Assembly: GCF_002197845.1 (NCBI RefSeq)
Contig: NZ_NIDE01000002.1
Coordinates: 744,001-808,000 of the forward strand
Direction of reading: 5' to 3'
DNA from: Fimbriiglobus ruber
Lineage (GTDB): Bacteria; Planctomycetota; Planctomycetia; Gemmatales; Gemmataceae
DNA length: 64,000 bases
Shown: positions 9,245 through 16,392 of the stretch, in pieces
Position numbering within the stretch: position 1 is the first letter of the stretch
Layout: the number at the start of each line of letters is the position of its first letter
Program-made: the position numbers and the translations under genes
Notes under the pieces: generated by a model
The model's database searches: none
What the model was told of the DNA's origin: nothing
The model's input: the letters and a program-made list of their open reading frames with translations, nothing else

Positions 9245-11512
9245 TTACTTCTTGAACTCTCCTTTGTCGTAGCGAGCCCAAAATTCCGCCGCCGGCCATT
9301 CCTTCCCGAACCCGACGGAGATGACCTGGATGCTAGTCATGCCGCGGAGGATCTCCAACCCCAGGGTGATGTTCCTGGGCGTCAGGCCGACGTACTCCAG
9401 CTGCAGATTTTTCAAGGGCGTCAAGTCGGTGACGCTGCTGTCATAAAAGATCAATTTTTTCAACGGCATGTTTTTGACCGGCGTCAGGTCGGACACCTGG
9501 GTGACCTGGATCATCAAGTCCCTGAGGGGTAGATCCTTGATGGGTTTGAGGTCCGTCACGGGTGCCCCGTGGCAGTTCAAGATTTTCAGCGGCATGCCCA
9601 CGAGCGGCGTCAAGTCGCGGACACCGGTGGAGGCGATACAGATGTCGACCAGTTCCATCCCGGTCAACGGGGCCAGGTCCGTGACGTTTAGCGACCCCGT
9701 CATGTTCAGCGAGCGGAGCGTCGCCATCTCTTTCAAGGGGGAGAGGTCGGTCACGCCCGTTCGCCACATGTCCAACCGGGCCAGTTCCATCCCCCGAAGC
9801 GGTGTCAGGTCGGTGACATTTTTCGCGTTGATTATCAGGATGTGGGTGTCCGTCATCGCCCGGACCGGGGAAAGGTCCCGCACCGCGTCGCCGCGCAAAG
9901 CCAAATCGATCCCGGGGACCACGGGCCAGTTGACCTCGCGGTTGAAATCGGGGTTCAGTTTCTGAAGTCGGGCGACGACCGCCCGAGCCCGTTCGGCCCG
10001 CGGCAAGGCGGCCACCGACTTCTCCCAGACCGCCGCGTCGGCCGCGGCCGGGTCGAGGGCGGGTTTCGGGGTCTGAGCCGCCGCGGCGGCCGGCTGCGGC
10101 GCGACTACTGGTTTCCGGGGCTGGGCCGTCTCGGCGGCCGGCGTCGCGACGGGGAGCGAATCGGCGACCGGTGTCGGAATCGGGAGGTCGCCGGCCGTGG
10201 GTTCACGGCTGATACCGACGCCCGCCATCTTTGCCAGCCCCAGGCCGGCCGCCAGTATCAGCGCGACCGCCAGCGTGACGGTGACGACTCCCCGGCGGCG
10301 AATCGGAAAGCCGGAGCGTGCCGCTTCTTTCGCGGCGGGTTGCGGCGGTGTGACACGATCGGAAGATGGTGCCCCGTCGGCCCCGCGGGCGAGCAGATCG
10401 ACCACCTCCCGGGCCGTGGCGAGGCGGTCGGCCGGGTTCTTGGCGTGCAACCGGGCGACGATGTCGCAGAGCCACGACGGCACTTCCGGGATGACGTCCC
10501 GGATCGGCCGGGGCGCATCCTCGGTCACCCGCTTGAGAATCGCGAGGGTGCCCGCGGCCCGGAACGGCGGGCGGCCCGTACACATCGCGTACAGCACGCT
10601 GCCGAGACTGAACAGGTCGGCCCGGTGGTCGATCGGCGACCCGTGCGCCTGTTCCGGGGACATGAACATCGGCGTCCCGGCGATGATCCCGGACTGGGTC
10701 AGACTGGCGTCGTCGGCCGACCGGGCCAGGCCGAAGTCGGTGATTTTGACGTGCCGGTTCGGGCCGCTCTCGATCAAGATGTTGGCCGGCTTGATGTCCC
10801 GGTGGACGATCCCCTGGGCGTGGGCGGCGGCCAGCCCGGCGGCGACCTGGCGGCCGATCTGCACCACCTCGGACACTTCCAGCGGCCCCGTCCGGTCGAG
10901 CAGGGCCTGGAGCGATTCGCCCGGGATGAACTCCATGACCAAATACGGGAGCGGTTGTTCGCCGACTTCGTACACCTGGACGACGTTCTCGTGCCGGACC
11001 GCGGCCGACCACCGGGCCTCGCGGAGGAACCGCTTGCGGGCCGGGGACGTGGCGGCCACGTGCGGGGCCAGCACTTTGACCGCGACGACCCGGTGGAGGA
11101 CGTCGTCGAACGCCCGGAAGACGATCCCGAACCCGCCCCGGCCGAGGACCTGAAGGACCTCGTAGTGACCGATCCGGCCGAGCGAATCGGGCCGTGACGA
11201 CGGGGCGAGGAACAGACTATGGTCGTCGCCGTCGTCCGGACTAGCCGGGCCGCGGGCCCCGCCGACCGATTCGGGTTCCGCGCGGGCGGCGAACGACCCC
11301 ATCTCGACGTGGTCCGGGTCGGGTATGACGGCCGCGGGCGTGCCGAGGAAACTCCCGCCCGTGTCGTGGGTCCGGAGCAGTCGTTCGACGCGGTCCCGGA
11401 GTTCGGCATCGCCCGCACACGAGTGGCCGACGAACGCCGCGCGGGATGTCGTGTCCGGGTGCTCGACCGCCGCGAGGAAGATTTCTTTGACGCGTTTCGG
11501 GTCGGCGGCCAT
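9245..11512 (-). CDS. Membrane serine/threonine protein kinase with leucine-rich-repeat sensor tail
   Basis: I take the ATG at 11512 (MAADPKRVKEIFLAA), typical for planctomycete kinases; the frame is open further upstream but overlaps the sigma factor gene. The protein has 755 residues. A short N-terminal region is followed by a Hanks-type kinase domain from about residue 116: glycine loop LGRGGFG, AVKVLAP lysine, HRDIKPAN catalytic loop near 237 and DFGLARS near 260, so it should be active. One membrane helix (VVTVTLAVALILAAGLGLA) lies near 430-445, then a Pro/Ala linker, then leucine-rich repeats of the T(D)LTPL..M.L type to the C-terminus. The domain order predicts a cytoplasmic kinase and an extracytoplasmic LRR sensor. 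It follows the ECF sigma gene by 73 nt in the same direction, a common planctomycete pairing. Confidence 0.93.
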   Translation of the reverse strand: MAADPKRVKEIFLAAVEHPDTTSRAAFVGHSCAGDAELRDRVERLLRTHDTGGSFLGTPAAVIPDPDHVEMGSFAARAEPESVGGARGPASPDDGDDHSLFLAPSSRPDSLGRIGHYEVLQVLGRGGFGIVFRAFDDVLHRVVAVKVLAPHVAATSPARKRFLREARWSAAVRHENVVQVYEVGEQPLPYLVMEFIPGESLQALLDRTGPLEVSEVVQIGRQVAAGLAAAHAQGIVHRDIKPANILIESGPNRHVKITDFGLARSADDASLTQSGIIAGTPMFMSPEQAHGSPIDHRADLFSLGSVLYAMCTGRPPFRAAGTLAILKRVTEDAPRPIRDVIPEVPSWLCDIVARLHAKNPADRLATAREVVDLLARGADGAPSSDRVTPPQPAAKEAARSGFPIRRRGVVTVTLAVALILAAGLGLAKMAGVGISREPTAGDLPIPTPVADSLPVATPAAETAQPRKPVVAPQPAAAAAQTPKPALDPAAADAAVWEKSVAALPRAERARAVVARLQKLNPDFNREVNWPVVPGIDLALRGDAVRDLSPVRAMTDTHILIINAKNVTDLTPLRGMELARLDMWRTGVTDLSPLKEMATLRSLNMTGSLNVTDLAPLTGMELVDICIASTGVRDLTPLVGMPLKILNCHGAPVTDLKPIKDLPLRDLMIQVTQVSDLTPVKNMPLKKLIFYDSSVTDLTPLKNLQLEYVGLTPRNITLGLEILRGMTSIQVISVGFGKEWPAAEFWARYDKGEFKK

Positions 11513-11585
11513 GTAAACTCCGTGTTTGGGCTCTCCCACCAATGCGAGAACCGAGACCGATCGTCTCACGGAATCCGGTAAATTT

Positions 11586-12155
11586 TTATCCGTCCTGGGC
11601 GGTCTCGGAAATGGCGTCCCGGAGCCAGACCCGGGCGTACGTCCAGTGACGGTACGCGGTGGCCCGGGAGAGGCCGAGTGCGTCGGCCGCGTCCTCGATC
11701 GAAAGGCCGGCGAAGTGACGCAACTCGACCACCCGGGCGGCGATCGGGTCTTCGGCGGCGAACCGGGTGAGGGCGGCGTCCAGGGCGAGTATCCGTTCGT
11801 CGGCGATCTCGGGGTTGGTCGGGACGTCATTCAGTTCGACGCGCTGCCGCTGGCCGCCGTGCTTGTGGGTTCGTTTCCGGCGGGCGTTATCCACCAGGAT
11901 GCGGCGCATGGCCTCCGCGGCGGCGGCGAAAAAGTGTCCGCGGTTTTCCCACCGGAGTCGTTCGGCGGGACTGGTCAACCGAAGATACGCTTCGTGTACG
12001 AGTGCCGTCGGTTGAAGGGTCTGGCCGGTTGCTTCGGCGGCCATCCGTGCGGCGGCGAGCTTCCGCAACTCGTCGTAGACGAGAGGCAGAAGGTGGGCAG
12101 CAGCGTGTTGGTCACCGGACGCGGCGGCGTTAAGAAGGTGAGAGACCTCGGACAT
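11586..12155 (-). CDS. ECF sigma factor (planctomycete kinase-associated type)
   Basis: 189 residues. The N-terminal region 2 has LVYDELRKLAAARMA and LVHEAYLRL, followed by the RGHFFAAAAEAMRRILVDNAR segment that marks the Sig70-ECF (PF07638-type) family. The C-terminal region 4 holds a helix-turn-helix (ELRHFAGLSIEDAADALGLS, then RATAYRHWTYARVWL) for -35 recognition. No anti-sigma factor gene is adjacent; instead the downstream gene 73 nt away encodes a transmembrane kinase, the usual partner for these ECF groups, so regulation by phosphorylation is a reasonable inference. Confidence 0.93.
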   Translation of the reverse strand: MSEVSHLLNAAASGDQHAAAHLLPLVYDELRKLAAARMAAEATGQTLQPTALVHEAYLRLTSPAERLRWENRGHFFAAAAEAMRRILVDNARRKRTHKHGGQRQRVELNDVPTNPEIADERILALDAALTRFAAEDPIAARVVELRHFAGLSIEDAADALGLSRATAYRHWTYARVWLRDAISETAQDG

Positions 12156-13164
12156 ATCTGAGAATATACCCGCTTCGCGACCGAAAGACCACTCGCGCCC
12201 GGAATTACGAAGTTACGAAATTACCCCCTCGCGGGACGACGGATCACCCGCATGGAAGTCGGCCAGGGTACTCGCCGTCAGATCGTTGCTCGTCAGCAGC
12301 GACGCCCCGTTCAGGATTAGGGCCGCGGACACCGGTTGGGCCACCGCCGTGGACCACGTCCCCGATCCCATTCCCGACCGCCACGGCCAGCACTACCCGA
12401 GACGTGATCGGTCACTGCTCAGGTGAAGGCTTTTTCAGCAAGCTTGTCATTCGGTTCGTAGTTGGCCGACATCGCCTGTATCCACATCCGGTTTCACAGT
12501 ATTTCACAAAACTCTGTGAACACTTCACAAATCCAAGCATTTTCACGCAATGCTTCGACCTGGACGCATTACTGGTCGTGGTGTAAAATCCCCTACGAAT
12601 TAAGTCGTTCGGAAGCTTTTGGGGTGGGGCAAGTTCGGGATTCACACGGACGAAGTCACAGGTTCAAATCCTGTATCGCCCACTCTGCCTACATCTTTTT
12701 GCCATCGCATTTCTCGCCGGCCTCTGGGTGTTCACCGACCTGGATGCGATCCGCCGGCGCGTGCGTCCCCTGCGGGAAATAGTCGACACCAATAATGTCG
12801 GTTCTTTCCCCGGAAGCCCAATCACTTTTGGCCCGAGTCGAGAGTAACCAGCTCAAGTAATCCAGCTTCGCATCCGCCCTCAACGACGCACACCGGCCGC
12901 GGGCCGCGAACCCCGACTGGGTATGATGCGTCACGTTCTCAACAACCTGCCACGGGGCGGGCACGGGTGGCTCATCCCTCGGCCTGAACCCACGCGGCAG
13001 GTGTCTGCGGCCGTTCGTGGTGCAGAAGTTCGTCCGGGTGAACCTGCCGGAGGTATACCACACCTACGCGGCCGGGCCGAAATATTCGGGTGAGAGTCCG
13101 ATGGTTCCCCGAGAGAACGAAGCCGAAGCCGTGGTCTGCTGACGACCGGAGGACCGAGAAGCCC
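12156..13164. other. 1-kb intergenic region with tRNA-end-like fragment and possible gene remnants
   Basis: No intact gene recognised. Composition is less GC-rich than the flanks around 12410-12700. It contains a tRNA 3'-end-like sequence (12658-12682). On the plus strand, the frame ending at the TGA 13140-13142 reads sensibly for its last 35 residues (KFVRVNLPEVYHTY... ) and may be the C-terminal scrap of a lost gene. On the minus strand an open frame at 12689-13063 contains LDYLSWLLSTRAKSDW and GVDYFPQG stretches that could be another remnant; I cannot identify either. The ends of this gap flank two unrelated operons transcribed divergently. Confidence 0.4.
12658..12682 (+). tRNA. tRNA 3'-end-like fragment (T-arm plus acceptor strand), not a complete tRNA
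   Basis: ACAGG / TTCAAAT / CCTGT forms a perfect 5-bp T-stem with a canonical 7-nt loop, followed by ATCGCCCA as an acceptor 3' strand plus discriminator. Upstream, GGGTGGG (about 12622-12628) could pair only imperfectly, and no D-arm or 7-nt anticodon loop with U33 can be drawn. It is most simply a duplicated tRNA 3' end, as left by integrase-mediated insertion, or a decayed tRNA. Confidence 0.4.
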
Positions 13165-14565
13165 ATGTTGTTGTCGATCACCACGACCCACGGTCCGGCG
13201 GGCGATCTGGGTTACCTGCTCCACAAGCACCCGGACAAATTCCAGTCTTTCAACCTGAGCTTCGGAACTGCCCACACCTACTACCCCGAGGTCGGCGACG
13301 GGCGGTGTACCGCCTGCCTACTGCTCGACGTGGACGCCGTCGGGCTGGTCCGGGGCCGCAACCCGGACCAGGACTTCCTGCTCGCCCAGTACGTCAACGA
13401 CCGACCCTACGTCGCCTCGTCGTTCCTGAGCGTTGCCATTGCCCAGGTGTTCGGGTCGGCCCTGCAAGGCCGGTGCAAGGACCGGCCGGAGCTGGTGACG
13501 ACCCCGATCCCGCTCGAAGCCCGGCTCGACGTACTCCCGGTGCGGGGCGGGGAGGGGTTCCTGCGGGCGGTGTTCGAGCCGCTCGGGTACGAGGTCGAAG
13601 CGACCCACCACCCGCTCGACGAGAAGTTCCCCGAGTGGGGCGAGAGCCCGTACTTCTCGGTCACGATCCGGCGGACGGTCCCGCTGTCCGAGTTGCTCAC
13701 CCACCTGTACGTTCTGGTCCCGGTGTTCGACGCCCGCAAACACTACTTCGTCGGCCACGATGAGATGGAGAAGCTGTTGGCGAAGGGGGAGGGCTGGCTG
13801 GCCCGCCACCCGGCAAAGGACGAAATCGCCCGCCGCTACCTCGGCCACCGGCTGAGCCTCTACCGGATGGCCCTCAGCCGCCTCGTCGAGGACGAGGAAC
13901 CGGGCGACGGGGACGACGAGACGCCCGCGAACGAACGGGCCGAACAGCGGCTGGAGAAGCCGCTCAGCCTGAACGACCAGCGCCTCGGGGCGGTCGTGGC
14001 GGCCCTCCGGGCGAGCGGGGCCAAACGGATTCTCGACCTGGGGTGCGGCGAAGGCAAGCTGCTCCGGGAACTGCTCGGGGACCGGCAGTTCGAGGAGATC
14101 CTCGGACTGGACGTGTCCGTCCGCAGCCTCGAAATCGCCACCCGCCGACTCAAGCTGGAGCGGCTGCCCGACGCCCAGGCGAAGCGGTTGAAGCTGGTCC
14201 ACGGGTCGCTCACGTATCGGGACCGCCGGCTGGACGGGTTCGACGCGGCCGCCGTGGTGGAGGTCATCGAACACCTCGACCCGCCCCGGTTGCGGGCGTT
14301 CGAGCGGGTGCTGTTCGAGTGCGCCCGGCCCGGGACGGTCGTCCTGACGACCCCGAATCGCGAGTTCAACGTGACGTGGGACGCGCTCCCCGCCGGCCGG
14401 TTTCGCCACGCCGACCACCGCTTCGAGTGGACCCGGCGGGAGTTCCACGAGTGGGCGACCGCCGTGGCGACCCGGTTCGGGTACGCGGTGCGGTTCCTCC
14501 CCGTCGGACCGGAGCACCCGGAGTACGGCTCGCCGACGCAGATGGGGGTTTTTGAGCGTGGTTGA
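13165..14565 (+). CDS. hen1: 3'-terminal RNA ribose 2'-O-methyltransferase Hen1
   Basis: I choose ATG 13165 (MLLSITTTHGPAGDLGYLLHKHP), preceded by GGAGGA at 13148-13153; the frame is open to a GTG at 13090 but the family starts here. 466 residues. The N-terminal half is the bacterial Hen1 Pnkp-activating domain; the C-terminal half is the methyltransferase with SAM-binding ILDLGCGEGKLL from about residue 286. The Mg-binding active site is visible as E366, E369-H370 (EVIEH) and H418 (HADH), which match the residues described for the Clostridium thermocellum enzyme as I remember them. Hen1 methylates the 2'-OH at the 3' end of cleaved RNA so that the Pnkp-sealed junction resists the ribotoxin that cut it. 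First gene of a tightly packed operon with the helical protein and Pnkp downstream. Confidence 0.96.
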   Translation: MLLSITTTHGPAGDLGYLLHKHPDKFQSFNLSFGTAHTYYPEVGDGRCTACLLLDVDAVGLVRGRNPDQDFLLAQYVNDRPYVASSFLSVAIAQVFGSALQGRCKDRPELVTTPIPLEARLDVLPVRGGEGFLRAVFEPLGYEVEATHHPLDEKFPEWGESPYFSVTIRRTVPLSELLTHLYVLVPVFDARKHYFVGHDEMEKLLAKGEGWLARHPAKDEIARRYLGHRLSLYRMALSRLVEDEEPGDGDDETPANERAEQRLEKPLSLNDQRLGAVVAALRASGAKRILDLGCGEGKLLRELLGDRQFEEILGLDVSVRSLEIATRRLKLERLPDAQAKRLKLVHGSLTYRDRRLDGFDAAAVVEVIEHLDPPRLRAFERVLFECARPGTVVLTTPNREFNVTWDALPAGRFRHADHRFEWTRREFHEWATAVATRFGYAVRFLPVGPEHPEYGSPTQMGVFERG

Positions 14566-14617
14566 TCGGACGAGTCGGGCGGTTCCGTCTGTCCCCGCTC
14601 GACCCGGTGAGTACACC

Positions 14618-14623
14618 AAGGAG
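14618..14623 (+). promoter_or_regulatory. Shine-Dalgarno AAGGAG that points to a GTG start at 14630
   Basis: AAGGAG lies 6 nt before the in-frame GTG at 14630 (VKFGDYSPPPLPSLEQQ). It is a better-supported start for the second gene of the RNA repair operon than the TTG at 14552, which overlaps the end of hen1 and has no comparable motif. Confidence 0.55.
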
Positions 14624-14629
14624 TCGTTC

Positions 14630-15964
14630 GTGAAGTTCGGCGACTATTCACCGCCGCCGTTGCCGTCACTGGAGCAACAGCGAGGCGCGTTGCAGAAAGG
14701 CCTTGGTCGAGCGCTTCAGTGGACCTTGAGTGGGCGTCTCCACGAAGAACCGCTTTTGGAGGTGTGCGTTCGGGACCAGCGATTGGATGTGCAGGTGGAG
14801 AGTCCACGGGCGAACTGGCTCTGGCAGATGGTCCGGGTTGTCGGGGCAGTCGACCGGTTCCGCGTCCCGATCCTGCACGCACTATACGACCTGTCGGACG
14901 ACCGCAGTGCCGCCCAACTTTGCGAACTGGCCTACAAGTACGCCGCGGCGGGGGACGAAACGTTCCGCACCCGACTCTTCGAGATCGTCGAGCAGAAGCC
15001 GTTCCCCGACAGCCCGTGGCTCGGGGAGGAAGAAGTCGTGTCCCTGGCCGGCGAGCAGGGCTTCTTGTTCGCCGCCCGGGTCCGCGGAAGGCTGCTGGCC
15101 GGTCGTGAGTGGGAGTGGGACGACGGGCACTTGATAGACCTTGCTACCAAACGGCTGGGCGCGGAATTCGTGAACCGCCTCCTCGACGGTTCGTCGGACG
15201 ACGCGGTCCGCCGGTTTCGGGACGGCTGGCGGCAAGAGGTCCAGAAAACGGCCGCGAGGGAAAGTTCGCCCACCCACCGGGAGAGGATGGTCGTGACCCC
15301 GGTGCATGACATCTTTCGAGCGGCCGAAGGTGTAAGTAAGTGCTTCTGGTTCCGGGGTTGGGGGATGCACGCCGACGAAGCCGATTTGCGGGCCGTCCTC
15401 CAGCGCCTCCGCGTCGAGAACGAACCGAGGGTCATCGCCAATCTGGCCAGAGTCTTTTCGGCCCGCCCGTTGCCCGAGTTCGACGCCCGGCTGATCGAAC
15501 TGTGCCGGCACGGAGACGAAGACGTGCGGACGCGGGCATTCGCTGCGCTGGAGCCGAATGCCCACCCCCTCGTACGGGAGTTCGCCCTGACCGAGCTTGA
15601 GAAGGGCGTCCGAAGCGGGTCGGTGGTCGCCCTGTTCATCAACAATTACCGGCCGGGAGACGAAGACCGAATTTTGGAGGCGATGGAGTTACCCGACGAC
15701 GAGTGCCGGCTCCACTGGCTCCTGATGGACGTCATCAAGGTGCTGGAGAAGAATCCCGAGGCCGACTGCTCTCGGCTGGGCGTGATCGGCTACGCCCTGA
15801 CCAACTGCGAAAACTGCCGGTTCCATGCAGTCCGACTCTTGTTGAGTCGGCGCGCCGCACCCGGCTGGCTTGCGGACGAGTGCCGGTACGACTCGGGCGA
15901 AGATTGCCGGGAACTGGTGGGCTTCCCCATGGTAGCGACGGAGGCAAGCAGCGCATCGCCATGA
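14630..15964 (+). CDS. Unknown alpha-helical (HEAT/ARM-like) protein inside the RNA repair operon
   Basis: I do not recognise a named family. From GTG 14630 the product has 444 residues (470 from TTG 14552). It is soluble, rich in Leu/Arg/Glu, with repeated helical pairs such as LRAVLQRLRVENEPRVIANLARVF, DARLIELCRHGDEDVRTRAFAAL and LVREFALTELEKGVRSGSVVALF in the C-terminal half, which look like HEAT or ARM repeats. A short Cys-containing patch (YALTNCENCRFHAV) lies near the end. No catalytic motif is evident. Its TGA overlaps the ATG of the Pnkp kinase gene (ATGA at 15961-15964), so translation is coupled; hen1 lies just upstream. The position argues for a scaffold, RNA-recognition or damage-sensing role in Hen1/Pnkp repair, but that is inference from context. 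Confidence 0.85.
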   Translation: MKFGDYSPPPLPSLEQQRGALQKGLGRALQWTLSGRLHEEPLLEVCVRDQRLDVQVESPRANWLWQMVRVVGAVDRFRVPILHALYDLSDDRSAAQLCELAYKYAAAGDETFRTRLFEIVEQKPFPDSPWLGEEEVVSLAGEQGFLFAARVRGRLLAGREWEWDDGHLIDLATKRLGAEFVNRLLDGSSDDAVRRFRDGWRQEVQKTAARESSPTHRERMVVTPVHDIFRAAEGVSKCFWFRGWGMHADEADLRAVLQRLRVENEPRVIANLARVFSARPLPEFDARLIELCRHGDEDVRTRAFAALEPNAHPLVREFALTELEKGVRSGSVVALFINNYRPGDEDRILEAMELPDDECRLHWLLMDVIKVLEKNPEADCSRLGVIGYALTNCENCRFHAVRLLLSRRAAPGWLADECRYDSGEDCRELVGFPMVATEASSASP

Positions 15965-16392
15965 AGATCAACATCCCGAAGCTGTCGCTCGTCGTCCTCG
16001 TCGGCCCCAGCGGGTCGGGGAAGAGTACGTTTGCCCGGAAGCACTTCCTGGCAACCGAGGTCGTGTCGTCGGACGCCTGCCGGGCGATGGTCAGCGACGA
16101 CGAGAACAACCAGGCCGTTACACCCGAGGCGTTCGCCCTCCTGCACACCATTGCCGGGCAGCGGCTCGCCCTCGGCCGGCTGACGGTGATCGACGCCACC
16201 AGCGTCCAGCCCGAGGCCCGTGCCCCACTCGTGGCCCTGGCCCGGAAGTACCACTGCCTGCCAGTCGCCGTCGTCCTCGACACGGCGGAGGAGGTCTGCC
16301 AGGAGCGAAACCGCGCACGCCCTAACCGCTCCTTCGGCCCGCACGTGGTCCGCAACCAGCGGTCCCAGCTGCGGCGGTCGCTCCGGGGTTGA
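15961..16392 (+). CDS. pnkp: Pnkp 5' polynucleotide kinase domain (separate ORF, split Pnkp)
   Basis: 143 residues starting MKINIPKLSLVVLVGPSGSGKSTF. The Walker A GPSGSGKST, the SSDACRAMVSDDE segment after it, VIDATSVQPEAR and the C-terminal RNRARPNRSFGPHVVRNQRSQL lid match the kinase module of bacterial Pnkp, which phosphorylates 5'-OH RNA ends left by ribotoxins. In known Pnkp this module is fused to a phosphatase and an adenylyltransferase; here the frame stops at TGA 16390-16392 exactly at the domain boundary, and the phosphatase frame opens with TTG at 16389 (TTGA overlap). Re-reading one T would give RRSLRGLNREGFRHV, the family's normal linker. Sequencing error, a true split with coupled initiation, or -1 frameshifting are all possible. 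Confidence 0.93.
   Translation: MKINIPKLSLVVLVGPSGSGKSTFARKHFLATEVVSSDACRAMVSDDENNQAVTPEAFALLHTIAGQRLALGRLTVIDATSVQPEARAPLVALARKYHCLPVAVVLDTAEEVCQERNRARPNRSFGPHVVRNQRSQLRRSLRG

Noticed and set aside
12404-12645. Short open frames on both strands at 12404-12645
   Set aside because: No ribosome-binding site, no family resemblance and no codon bias typical of this genome.
12622-12682. A complete tRNA gene
   Set aside because: No D-arm and no 7-nt anticodon loop can be folded; only the T-arm and 3' acceptor strand are sound.
13090-13164. Longer Hen1 starting at GTG 13090
   Set aside because: The extra 25 residues have no family match and the ATG at 13165 has a good GGAGGA site and the canonical MLLSITTTH start.
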